From NCBI GenBank assembly GCA_019694835.1, contig JAIBBE010000053.1, forward strand, positions 1 through 5,025: a stretch of DNA of 5,025 nt, in the 5' to 3' direction. This stretch comes from Fimbriimonadaceae bacterium (GTDB taxonomy: Bacteria > Armatimonadota > Fimbriimonadia > Fimbriimonadales > Fimbriimonadaceae). Shown here one piece after another: positions 1 through 5,025 of the stretch. The notes beneath the pieces are model-generated. The model saw only the letters and a program-made list of their open reading frames with translations, made no database searches and had not been told where the DNA came from. Positions within the stretch are counted from its first letter, which is position 1; every line of letters begins with the position of its first letter. Both the position numbers and the translations under genes were made by a program.

Positions 1-123
1 CGCCCCCCCGATCCGCGCGCACAGAACAGTCTCTCCCGATGGTTCCCGGAGATCCATGAGCTGGCGGCAGTGCTGATCCGCGAGATGGTTCACAAGCTGC
101 CGCCAACGCAGCGCTCCAGGCCA
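1..123 (+). other. Open frame continuous with the first gene
   Basis: There is no stop codon between base 1 and the first gene in that gene's own frame. The frame reads through a helix-like stretch (RWFPEIHELAAVLIREMVHK, bases 37-96). In-frame GTG at 70 and ATG at 85 are possible starts, but neither has a clear ribosome binding site. The other two forward frames close at about bases 59 and 76. The stretch may be an N-terminal extension of the first gene running in from outside the window, the remnant of another gene, or simply untranslated leader that happens to be open. Confidence 0.3.
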
Positions 124-1797
124 ATGGAAGCGGGGGGCCCGCCGAAGACGGGTATAGGGCTGACGACGGCGCTACACCGCAGCCCGTTCCACCTGTTGTC
201 CGTCAGCATGCGCGATGACAGAAGGAGGATCGTGGCGCAGGCAGAAGAGCAGGCCCTTCACCTTGACGCTGAAACGTGCCAGAAGGCCAGGTCCGACCTG
301 ACCAATCCACGAACTCGCCTCTCGGCAGAGTTGGCGTGGCTGCCGGGACTCTCCCCCAGAAGGGCGTCTGCCTTGGTTGAGACGCTGAAATCGCGACCGT
401 GGGATATCAGGCAGGAGGATGGGTTGCCAGCACTGGCAAAGGCGAACCTGCTGGCTGCCGCTTCAGAGGCTGTTGACGCCGAATTCTCTACGGATGAAGT
501 GGCAGACTTCATCCACGACTTTGCTCTCCTGGTCGATGAAATTGACCCGGAAGAGGTGCTCCGATCGATCAACGAGGACCGTGCCGTATCTGGATTCCCG
601 GAGGTCCGGGACATCGACCTGATTGAGGCAGAGCTAGCCGAACGCAAGCGTTGCTACCGGAATGCGATCAAGGCAGCCCTCAACAGACTGAACTCTCCGG
701 AGTTGGTGTCGACCATGACGATGGTCGTCGAGAACGCCACTCTCGACGGGGAGGTTCACGCGCCTGAGTTGATCGACGAATTGGTGGACGCCTATGCGGT
801 TGAAACGCAAGGTGTCCTGTCGAAGGAATCGCAGAACGCGGAAAGACTGATACGCACTGCACTGGACAGCGCGAAGGCGGGCGAAGCGGCGGTTCGGCCG
901 CTGATCGACAAGCTCGAGTCAGTGGCGAGAACGTGGGACAAGATCGCCCAGCCCATCCAACTCAGTTCGAAGGCCCGTGGGCTTGAGCATGAGCCGAGCA
1001 AGGAACTCGCCTACTCGATCCGCAGCTTGGCCATTGACCTCTTCAACGAGCACGATCTGCTCGTTCAGTCGCAGCGACTGACCAAGCTGCTGTCTGAGCT
1101 CTTTTCTGAGCTTCCGGAGTTTGCCGAGCGGGTTTCCGCCGACACGCAAGCGCTGTCTGACATTGCGAAGCAGAGGAAGAAATCTGAGCGTGAGCAACGC
1201 GAGTGGGAGGAAGAGATTGCTTTTAGTGCGGACGTCGGTGTGGTCTTCAAAGATACCCTTTCTATTTCGGCGAAGGGCATCTCTTGGAAGGACAAGACAT
1301 ATCCTCTGGACAGCATCACACGCGTGAGGTGGGGCGGGGTTCGCCATTCAGTCAACGGAATTCCAACGGGGACGGACTACACGGTAGCGTTTGGCGACAA
1401 CAGGACAGAGTCCGTTGTCTCGATCAAGCGTGAAGCAACTTACTCGAAGTTCACCGAGAAACTCTGGCGTGCGGTCTGCGTTCGCTTGATGACCGATATT
1501 CTGAAGGCATTGAGAGAGGGAGCAGAAGTCCACTTTGGCGAAGCCGCTGTTCGAGACGATGGAATTACCCTCGTAAAGCGCAAGTTTCTCGGATCCAACG
1601 AAGCGGTTCGATATCCTTGGTTGCAGGTTCAGATTTGGTCTGCCGACGGCGCTGTTGTGGTTGGTGCCAAGGACGATAAGAAGGCGTATGTCAGTCTTTC
1701 CTACATTCAGGTTCCGAATGCGCACCTTTTGGAACAGATGATAAGGATGGCATTCAAGCAAGCTGGCCTAAAGCGCTTGAGCGAGTTGCTAAGTTGA
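124..1797 (+). CDS. J-like / PH-like multidomain protein, function unknown
   Basis: Predicted 557-residue cytosolic protein with no signal peptide or membrane segment. Residues ~20-85 contain PFHLLSVSMRDDRRRI, then LTNPRTRL (60-66) and AELAWLPG (68-75). This pattern resembles N-terminal helices of J-domain-related proteins, but the HPD tripeptide needed to stimulate Hsp70 is absent. Residues ~85-345 are predicted almost entirely helical, ending in a charged coiled-coil-like stretch (~346-368). The C-terminus (~372-452 and ~469-547) reads as two beta-rich units, each with a strand-Gly-Ile-strand opening and a closing helix, suggestive of tandem bacterial PH-like folds; this is inference. The start is uncertain: ATG 124 precedes the conserved-looking PFxLL segment, but ATG 85, GTG 70 or a site upstream of the window are possible. 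A strong AAGGAGG (222-228) sits 3 bases before an in-frame GTG at 232, but starting there would delete the first J-like helix. It is 17 bases from the next gene and probably co-transcribed with it. Confidence 0.8.
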   Translation: MEAGGPPKTGIGLTTALHRSPFHLLSVSMRDDRRRIVAQAEEQALHLDAETCQKARSDLTNPRTRLSAELAWLPGLSPRRASALVETLKSRPWDIRQEDGLPALAKANLLAAASEAVDAEFSTDEVADFIHDFALLVDEIDPEEVLRSINEDRAVSGFPEVRDIDLIEAELAERKRCYRNAIKAALNRLNSPELVSTMTMVVENATLDGEVHAPELIDELVDAYAVETQGVLSKESQNAERLIRTALDSAKAGEAAVRPLIDKLESVARTWDKIAQPIQLSSKARGLEHEPSKELAYSIRSLAIDLFNEHDLLVQSQRLTKLLSELFSELPEFAERVSADTQALSDIAKQRKKSEREQREWEEEIAFSADVGVVFKDTLSISAKGISWKDKTYPLDSITRVRWGGVRHSVNGIPTGTDYTVAFGDNRTESVVSIKREATYSKFTEKLWRAVCVRLMTDILKALREGAEVHFGEAAVRDDGITLVKRKFLGSNEAVRYPWLQVQIWSADGAVVVGAKDDKKAYVSLSYIQVPNAHLLEQMIRMAFKQAGLKRLSELLS

Positions 1798-1814
1798 CGT
1801 AATCGGGGGACACC

Positions 1815-2213
1815 ATGGGTTTGTTCGATTTCTTCGGGAAAAAGAGGAAGGAAGAGGCGGAGGCTGCTGAGCTTCTGAAGGCGATCATGCAGTTTCAGGT
1901 CGAAGCACGAGCCGATGGCGTGGACACCGACGACATCCCGAAGGCTTACGGACCATTTGGTCTGTGCAAGACGAACCCAATTCCTACTCGAAGCGTCGTG
2001 GGATCGAATGCGTATCTGGAGAGCCTGAGGACGAAAGACGGACGGCGGGTGACGGCCAATCGAATGGGTTCAACCAGCGCCGAGGATGTGACCAGCGGGA
2101 TGATCGATATCTATCAGCTGTCGGCTGATGGTCAGGTCGTGGCGACGATCTACGTATGTCCGTATCACAAACGGAATTCAGCGAAGGCGCCGGAGGGCTT
2201 CCATCTTGCCTAG
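1815..2213 (+). CDS. Small uncharacterised cytosolic protein
   Basis: A 132-residue protein beginning at ATG with GGGGGA (1805-1810) four bases upstream. The first ~20 residues (MGLFDFFGKKRKEEAEAAEL) form a short hydrophobic start followed by a charged helix, not a signal peptide. The rest looks like a compact alpha/beta domain with a GPFGLCKTNPIPTRSVVGSN loop at ~46-65, SLRTKDGRRV at ~70-79 and a C-terminal IYQLSADGQVVATIYVCPYH strand pair ending in KAPEGFHLA. I have the impression of similar stand-alone hypothetical proteins with the TNPIP and APEGF motifs, but I cannot name a family or function. It contains two cysteines (in GLCKT and YVCPY) and no recognisable catalytic motif. It lies between the large J-like protein and the exported nuclease, in the same direction. 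Confidence 0.85.
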   Translation: MGLFDFFGKKRKEEAEAAELLKAIMQFQVEARADGVDTDDIPKAYGPFGLCKTNPIPTRSVVGSNAYLESLRTKDGRRVTANRMGSTSAEDVTSGMIDIYQLSADGQVVATIYVCPYHKRNSAKAPEGFHLA

Positions 2214-2244
2214 CTTCTGCATGCCGGGCGTGCAATGCGAACGT

Positions 2245-2250
2245 GGGGAG
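2245..2250 (+). promoter_or_regulatory. Ribosome binding site deciding the nuclease start
   Basis: GGGGAG lies five bases before GTG 2256. An in-frame ATG at 2235 lacks a comparable site. Starting at GTG 2256 also gives a cleaner signal peptide (Met-Lys then a hydrophobic core), so it is preferred. Confidence 0.6.
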
Positions 2251-2255
2251 CCGAT

Positions 2256-2738
2256 GTGAAGATTGCGGTATGCCTGCTCGGCATCGCCTCGGTCCTGCTC
2301 CATGGTGTTGGGCACGCTGCTGAGCTCTACGGTCAGGTTGTGCGTGTCAGTGATGGCGACACTATCACCATCGCTGACGGCGATCGCAAGCGATACAGAG
2401 TCCGGTTGGCAGGCATAGACGCTCCTGAGCGGCGACAGGCCTACGGCAAGGTTTCAAAGAAGCATCTTGCGAATCAGTTGTTCGGAAGATCGGTCGTCGT
2501 GGACTGGCACAAATTGGATAGGTACGGCCGGCTCGTCGGCAAGGTGAGTGTTGACACCAGTGATGCGGGACTCGGTCAGATCAAGGCTGGGATGGCGTGG
2601 CACTACAAGCAGTACGCCAGCGAGCAGAGCAGCAGCGACCAGGTGGCCTACGCGGCCGCCGAAGTTGCCGCGCGACGGGCCAGGATGGGGCTCTGGAAGG
2701 GGCCTGAGCCAGTCCCGCCGTGGGAATTCAGGCACTGA
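2256..2738 (+). CDS. Exported thermonuclease family (SNase-like) nuclease
   Basis: A 160-residue protein of the staphylococcal nuclease family, which cleaves DNA and RNA phosphodiester bonds using calcium. Residues 1-22 form a signal peptide (basic start, hydrophobic core, ending HAA before ELYG), so the enzyme is predicted periplasmic or secreted. Aligning by motif to staphylococcal nuclease, the calcium and catalytic residues are all present: Asp35 in VSDGDT (Asp21), Arg50 and Asp55 in VRLAGIDAPE (Arg35, Asp40), Glu58 (Glu43) and Arg92 in DRYGR (Arg87). It therefore looks active. The C-terminal helix (AAAEVAARRARMGLW) and the PPWEFRH tail are typical of proteobacterial members. Length is normal for a single-domain enzyme. 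The GTG start is chosen from the ribosome binding site and signal peptide; ATG 2235 would add seven residues. Likely roles are nutrient acquisition or degradation of extracellular DNA, but nothing here fixes the substrate. Confidence 0.93.
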   Translation: MKIAVCLLGIASVLLHGVGHAAELYGQVVRVSDGDTITIADGDRKRYRVRLAGIDAPERRQAYGKVSKKHLANQLFGRSVVVDWHKLDRYGRLVGKVSVDTSDAGLGQIKAGMAWHYKQYASEQSSSDQVAYAAAEVAARRARMGLWKGPEPVPPWEFRH

Positions 2739-2758
2739 GTGCGTGCGATAGCGCAACT

Positions 2759-2766
2759 GGAGGAGG
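2759..2766 (+). promoter_or_regulatory. Strong ribosome binding site deciding the next start
   Basis: GGAGGAGG lies seven bases before ATG 2774, the strongest and best-placed such site in the window. It excludes the upstream in-frame ATG at 2720, which would overlap the nuclease gene and hide the signal peptide behind an 18-residue leader. Confidence 0.75.
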
Positions 2767-2773
2767 TTTTGGG

Positions 2774-3166
2774 ATGAGGAGGCTTCTGGCGTCAATTGCT
2801 TTCGGACTTGCCGCGATGGCATCGCAGTCGGCTTCGGCGTGCCCGTCTGAGGTGACCCTCAGCATCAATTCATCAAACTACTCGGGACTGATCAATATCG
2901 AGCTTCGTCAGGGGCGCCGGCCAGGTTCAAAGATTGTCAGTCGGGACAGCGTCGATACCCGCGGGACAGTTAGGGTGTCAGGAGTTTGCCCCGGAACCTA
3001 CTTCTTCGCCTTCTCGACGCCGAAGGACGACGCCGTCAGCGTGACCCGCTACTTCGAGGTTACGGATGATGGAACGTCGTACAGCAACCCGTCGATCACG
3101 GTGACCTACTCTCGCGTCTCGTCGGGCGGGCAAAGAGTTGGATCCGCCAGGAAGAGCGATTTGTGA
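2774..3166 (+). CDS. Small exported beta-rich protein, function unknown
   Basis: A 130-residue protein with a clear type I signal peptide: MRR, a hydrophobic core (LLASIAFGLAAMAS) and an AxA-type site (ASA, 20-22) before Cys23. The mature part is rich in alternating strand-like segments (VTLSINS, INIELRQG, GTVRVSGVCPGTYFFAFST, RYFEVTDD, SITVTYS), consistent with a small Ig-like or transthyretin-like beta sandwich; this is inference. Cys23 and Cys72 are the only cysteines in the mature chain and could form a disulfide, fitting a periplasmic or secreted location. The tail (SSGGQRVGSARKSDL) is polar and probably disordered. A lipoprotein is less likely because position -3 of the would-be lipobox is Ala. 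It starts 35 bases after the nuclease and may be made and exported with it. No family recognised. Confidence 0.85.
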   Translation: MRRLLASIAFGLAAMASQSASACPSEVTLSINSSNYSGLINIELRQGRRPGSKIVSRDSVDTRGTVRVSGVCPGTYFFAFSTPKDDAVSVTRYFEVTDDGTSYSNPSITVTYSRVSSGGQRVGSARKSDL

Positions 3167-3261
3167 TGAGTCGCGGCCTCGATCCCTGGTTCGTCAATCA
3201 GCGCGGCTGCATTGCGGTCCGCTCGATGCGAGTGATCGCGAGGGGTACCAGCGTTGTCTGA
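3166..3261 (+). CDS. Possible small ORF coupled to both neighbours
   Basis: A 31-codon frame begins at an ATG overlapping the TGA of the preceding gene (TGATG) and ends at a TGA lying just inside the next gene, which starts at 3254. AGGAAGAG (3149-3156) is a reasonable ribosome binding site nine bases upstream. The predicted peptide contains GLDPWFVNQRGCIAV and ends RGTSVV; most codons end in G or C, as in neighbouring genes. It has no signal peptide or membrane helix and resembles nothing I know. It could be a real small protein, a device coupling translation across this junction, or chance. The 87-base interval otherwise contains no gene. Confidence 0.35.
   Translation: MSRGLDPWFVNQRGCIAVRSMRVIARGTSVV
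3240..3245 (+). promoter_or_regulatory. Ribosome binding site supporting a TTG start
   Basis: GAGGGG lies eight bases before TTG 3254. An in-frame TGA at 3233-3235 prevents any earlier start for the next gene, and TTG is the first usable initiation codon after it. Confidence 0.6.
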
Positions 3262-4543
3262 TTCCGGCCATGATGGGGAGCCGCTCGAAAGAAAGGGGTT
3301 CTCGGGACTAGCGTCACTTGTTTCCGACGTCAGCTCTGTCGTTGATGGAGCATCGGGCGATGTGCGCAGTGCCACGGCGAGTTCAACGTCGACTGCGGGG
3401 CGAGTGAGTGCCGCGTCTACCCGTACTTCCGACTCAAGCGCGCCAGTCGCCGAGAACGCTGATGACGAGCGCCAAGGTATTCCCGAAGGGAGATCGTCGT
3501 CAGTAACAGTCACAGGTAGCGGGGCTCAGGACGCGCGCGGCAGTTCATCGAGGCTTCCGCTGTGGATTGGCGCGTTCGCGGTGGGTCTTGTCGCTTTGAT
3601 TGCGATCTTCGGCGCTGATCGACAGGGCTTGAGCGGCTTATCCCAGGCACGCGCGCCAACATTGGACTCTGCGGTGCGCGAACAGGTCGAGTCACCTCGC
3701 GTGTACGCAGTCGCGGCATTGAACGCAAACCTACGCGCTCTGCCGAGTACGCGCTCGAAGGTGATTGGGACTCTCAAGCGCGGCGCACCGGTGGTGGCAC
3801 TGGAGCAACGCGATGGATTCATCAAGCTAAGGGCCAATGGCGACGTGGAAGGATGGATCTCGTCAGATATCGTCATTGAGATGGCCGACTTGACTCGCCT
3901 GCAGTCATCCTCTCCGGCAGAGTACATCGCTGCCAGAGAGCGCTTGAAGCCAATCGAGAAGCTGACTGAGTATCTCGACCAGGTTTCGCCACAGGTCCGA
4001 GTCCTGCTCTCGCAGATCGAGGGCGGTCAGGATAGTCTGGCGATGACGGTCGGCGAGATCGAGAACCACGAACGACCAGGTGTAGAGACTGACAGTGCTG
4101 CAGGGCTATGGTTTTCGCTTGCTGCTCGCGCGGCGGCCGACAGTGGTGACCACGTTGAAGCGATCCGGCTAGTGACCGCTGCGATTTACGCCGACCCGTT
4201 GAAGGTCGATTACCACACGGCGCTGGGTTTCTCAGCGATCGCCTTGGGTCAGCGGGAACTGCTGGAGGTGCAGGCCGCAATCCTTCCGGCGCTTGCTCCC
4301 GGAGCGACGAACACGTGGATCATTGTCGGAATCAACGCTGCACTTACTGGCAAGACGGACTTGGCCCAAGGAGCCTTGCTGGCCGCCCTTGACCGGTCTA
4401 GGAACCCTGCCACCACAGTGCGGGTGCTCCGTGGCATGGCCGCGCGATCGGAAGACGGTGCAGTTGTCGCTGCGGTGAATGCCGCGTTGGACGCAGGCAA
4501 CGAAGCCCCTAGCGAAGCGAGCGCGGCACGGCTGAAGCAGTGA
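3254..4543 (+). CDS. Single-pass membrane protein with SH3b-like and helical-repeat domains
   Basis: A 429-residue predicted inner-membrane protein. Residues 1-100 are a low-complexity, Ser/Thr/Ala/Asp-rich and probably disordered tail. One membrane helix follows (LPLWIGAFAVGLVALIAIF, 101-119), preceded by Arg100, so the N-terminus is probably cytosolic and the rest periplasmic. Residues ~152-207 match a bacterial SH3 (SH3b) domain: ALNANLRALPSTRSKVIGTL, a KRGAPVVALEQRDGFIKL strand pair, then GWISSDIV. SH3b domains often bind peptidoglycan peptides. Residues ~215-255 are helical (LKPIEKLTEYLDQV) and ~284-413 form paired Ala-rich helices resembling degenerate tetratricopeptide repeats (WFSLAARAAADSGDHVEAIR), usually a protein-interaction platform. 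No enzyme motif is seen. The TTG start is forced by an upstream in-frame stop and supported by GAGGGG at 3240. A role as an envelope scaffold or sensor is inferred. Specific family not recognised. Confidence 0.88.
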   Translation: MSDSGHDGEPLERKGFSGLASLVSDVSSVVDGASGDVRSATASSTSTAGRVSAASTRTSDSSAPVAENADDERQGIPEGRSSSVTVTGSGAQDARGSSSRLPLWIGAFAVGLVALIAIFGADRQGLSGLSQARAPTLDSAVREQVESPRVYAVAALNANLRALPSTRSKVIGTLKRGAPVVALEQRDGFIKLRANGDVEGWISSDIVIEMADLTRLQSSSPAEYIAARERLKPIEKLTEYLDQVSPQVRVLLSQIEGGQDSLAMTVGEIENHERPGVETDSAAGLWFSLAARAAADSGDHVEAIRLVTAAIYADPLKVDYHTALGFSAIALGQRELLEVQAAILPALAPGATNTWIIVGINAALTGKTDLAQGALLAALDRSRNPATTVRVLRGMAARSEDGAVVAAVNAALDAGNEAPSEASAARLKQ

Positions 4544-4568
4544 CTCGAGTACACATAAGAGGCGTCAA

Positions 4569-4850
4569 GTGATCAAGTACTTCATCATCTTCACGATCAT
4601 TGGCTTTGCAATCGGCCGTTTTATCCCAAGTCCAAAGGTAGGGTTCTTCTATATCGCCTTTATCTCAGTTTTCTGGGGTAGTCATAGCGAAGTGATCTGG
4701 GGACTCGCCGCGCTTGGCGAACTGTCGCTCGGGTACCTCGTGGCGACCATATTCGTCAATTCCCGCGCCCCGGCAACATGTGCAGCGCCAGTTCCGCCTG
4801 GCCAGGACGCACGGAGATGGACGTCGCACTCAGACGACTCGCACACTTGA
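4569..4850 (+). CDS. Small membrane protein, possibly truncated
   Basis: A 93-residue protein beginning at GTG with AAGAGG (4557-4562) six bases upstream, 25 bases after the preceding gene. Residues 2-17 (IKYFIIFTIIGFAIGR), ~24-37 and ~42-63 (IWGLAALGELSLGYLVATIF) are hydrophobic and suggest two or three membrane segments with short loops. From ~65 the protein becomes a hydrophilic tail (RAPATCAAPVPPGQDARRW and onward). The codons for SDDS lie in the left arm of a perfect 12-base inverted repeat that spans the stop codon. The same frame remains open after this TGA to the end of the window, so the protein may be a shortened version of a longer one. No family or function recognised. Confidence 0.7.
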   Translation: MIKYFIIFTIIGFAIGRFIPSPKVGFFYIAFISVFWGSHSEVIWGLAALGELSLGYLVATIFVNSRAPATCAAPVPPGQDARRWTSHSDDSHT

Positions 4851-4887
4851 CCATCTGCGACGGATGCTGCCGGCAAGTCGTCTGAGT
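4828..4887. repeat. Perfect 12-base inverted repeat across a gene end
   Basis: ACTCAGACGACT (4828-4839) is exactly reverse-complementary to AGTCGTCTGAGT (4876-4887), with 36 bases between. Inside the loop CATCT (4852-4856) can pair with GGATG (4862-4866), giving a nested hairpin. The left arm is inside the last codons of the membrane protein and the stop TGA (4848-4850) is in the loop. It could act as a transcription terminator or mRNA 3' stabiliser, but no clean T-run follows (only TTAGAATATT). A protein-binding palindrome or a recombination/insertion boundary is also possible. Confidence 0.6.
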
Positions 4888-5025
4888 TAGAATATTGGCA
4901 CATTTGGAATTGGGCCGACGCCCATGCCAACCTGCCTACCCGGGCAAGGTGGATCGCGAAAGCGGATGCGGCTCCTGCGGGAGCAACCAAGCGGGCAAGA
5001 GCGTCGGCCCTTCTGTTCAGGAGGG
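4851..5025 (+). other. Open frame continuing past the last gene's stop
   Basis: In the frame of the preceding membrane protein, no further stop occurs from the TGA at 4848 to the window end, 58 codons. The translation includes ELEYWHIWNWADAHANLPTR (4884-4943) and ATKRARASALLFRR, which looks protein-like. The frame has no ATG, GTG or TTG, so it could be translated only by readthrough or if the TGA is a mutation or sequencing error. An open frame of this length by chance is not rare at this base composition, and third-position GC is not raised. Another frame, starting ATG 4924, is also open to the window end and likewise unsupported. Confidence 0.2.
4912..5010 (+). ncRNA. Candidate structured RNA or leader, unidentified
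   Basis: GGGCCGACGC (4912-4921) and GCGTCGGCCC (5001-5010) are perfectly complementary over 10 bases and enclose 79 bases holding three hairpins. The first is ACCTGCC (4930-4936) with GGC-A-AGGT (4943-4950), one A bulged. The second is CGC-GAAA-GCG (4955-4964), with a GNRA-type tetraloop. The third is GCTCC-TGCG-GGAGC (4971-4984), with a UNCG-type loop. CGGGCAAG occurs twice (4941-4948, 4993-5000). A possible -10 box TAGAAT (4888-4893) lies upstream, without a good -35. CAGGAGGG (5018-5025) at the window end looks like a ribosome binding site, so this could be the 5' leader of the next gene. It does not match riboswitches, ribozymes, 6S, SRP or RNase P RNAs as I remember them. The strand is assumed from the neighbours. 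It competes with an open reading frame across the same bases. Confidence 0.3.

Noticed and set aside
919..1347. Long minus-strand open frames opposite the first gene, and similar ones elsewhere (3106-3513, 3873-4280, 1348-1761)
   Set aside because: They lie wholly opposite well-supported + strand genes, lack convincing ribosome binding sites, and their translations are Arg/Ser/Pro-rich in the way expected from the antisense of GC-rich coding DNA.
2379..2387. GCGATCGC palindrome, also at 4235-4242
   Set aside because: Only two copies, both inside coding sequence; this does not indicate a repeat family or operator.
2774..2842. Lipoprotein signal on the small exported protein (ASA-Cys23)
   Set aside because: Position -3 is Ala rather than Leu/Val/Ile, while AxA before Cys23 fits ordinary signal peptidase I, and a second Cys is available for a disulfide.
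4828..4895. Integron attC site (GTTAGAA at 4886-4892 resembles the GTTRRRY core)
   Set aside because: The partner RYYYAAC is missing at the other end, the last base of the core does not fit, and the arms pair perfectly, unlike the imperfect attC stem. Neighbouring genes are not spaced as cassettes.
4896..4915. Sigma-54 promoter suggested by TGGCAC
   Set aside because: The required GC dinucleotide at the -12 spacing is absent (AT is found there).
4682..4990. Minus-strand 102-codon frame over the end of the last gene
   Set aside because: It is antisense to the membrane protein and to the inverted repeats, with no recognisable domain; it is better explained as a shadow.

Overview
The window is a compact, single-direction run of genes on the + strand, moderately GC-rich (high fifties percent by eye), with good Shine-Dalgarno sequences, short gaps and some GTG/TTG starts. 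The base composition, the Gram-negative style signal peptides and the nuclease's PPWEFRH tail fit a gamma- or betaproteobacterium. Xanthomonadaceae (Lysobacter/Stenotrophomonas-like) is my best guess, but this is inference and no taxonomic marker gene is present.

Layout: (1) 124-1797, a large cytosolic protein with a J-domain-like N-terminus lacking the HPD motif, a long helical middle and a C-terminus that looks like two PH-like beta domains; its frame stays open to base 1, so the true start is uncertain. (2) 1815-2213, a small uncharacterised cytosolic protein. (3) 2256-2738, an exported thermonuclease-type (SNase) enzyme with its full active site; this is the only confident functional call. 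(4) 2774-3166, a small exported beta-rich protein with a likely disulfide. (5) 3166-3261, a possible 31-codon ORF coupled to both neighbours. (6) 3254-4543, a single-pass membrane protein with a Ser/Thr-rich N-terminal tail, an SH3b-like domain and a helical-repeat C-terminus. (7) 4569-4850, a small hydrophobic membrane protein.

Gaps between genes are 17 to 42 bases, or overlaps if the small ORF is real, so the whole set could be one transcript. The promoter is not visible and would lie upstream of the window. Four of the main products look exported or membrane-bound, suggesting a cell-envelope or extracellular role, but no pathway can be named from sequence alone.

The last ~200 bases are the oddest part. 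A perfect 12-base inverted repeat (4828-4887) straddles the stop of the last gene. About 25 bases later a 99-base segment (4912-5010) is closed by a perfect 10-base inverted repeat and contains three internal hairpins, resembling a structured RNA. The reading frame of the last gene also stays open past its TGA to the window end, so a broken or interrupted gene is a competing explanation.
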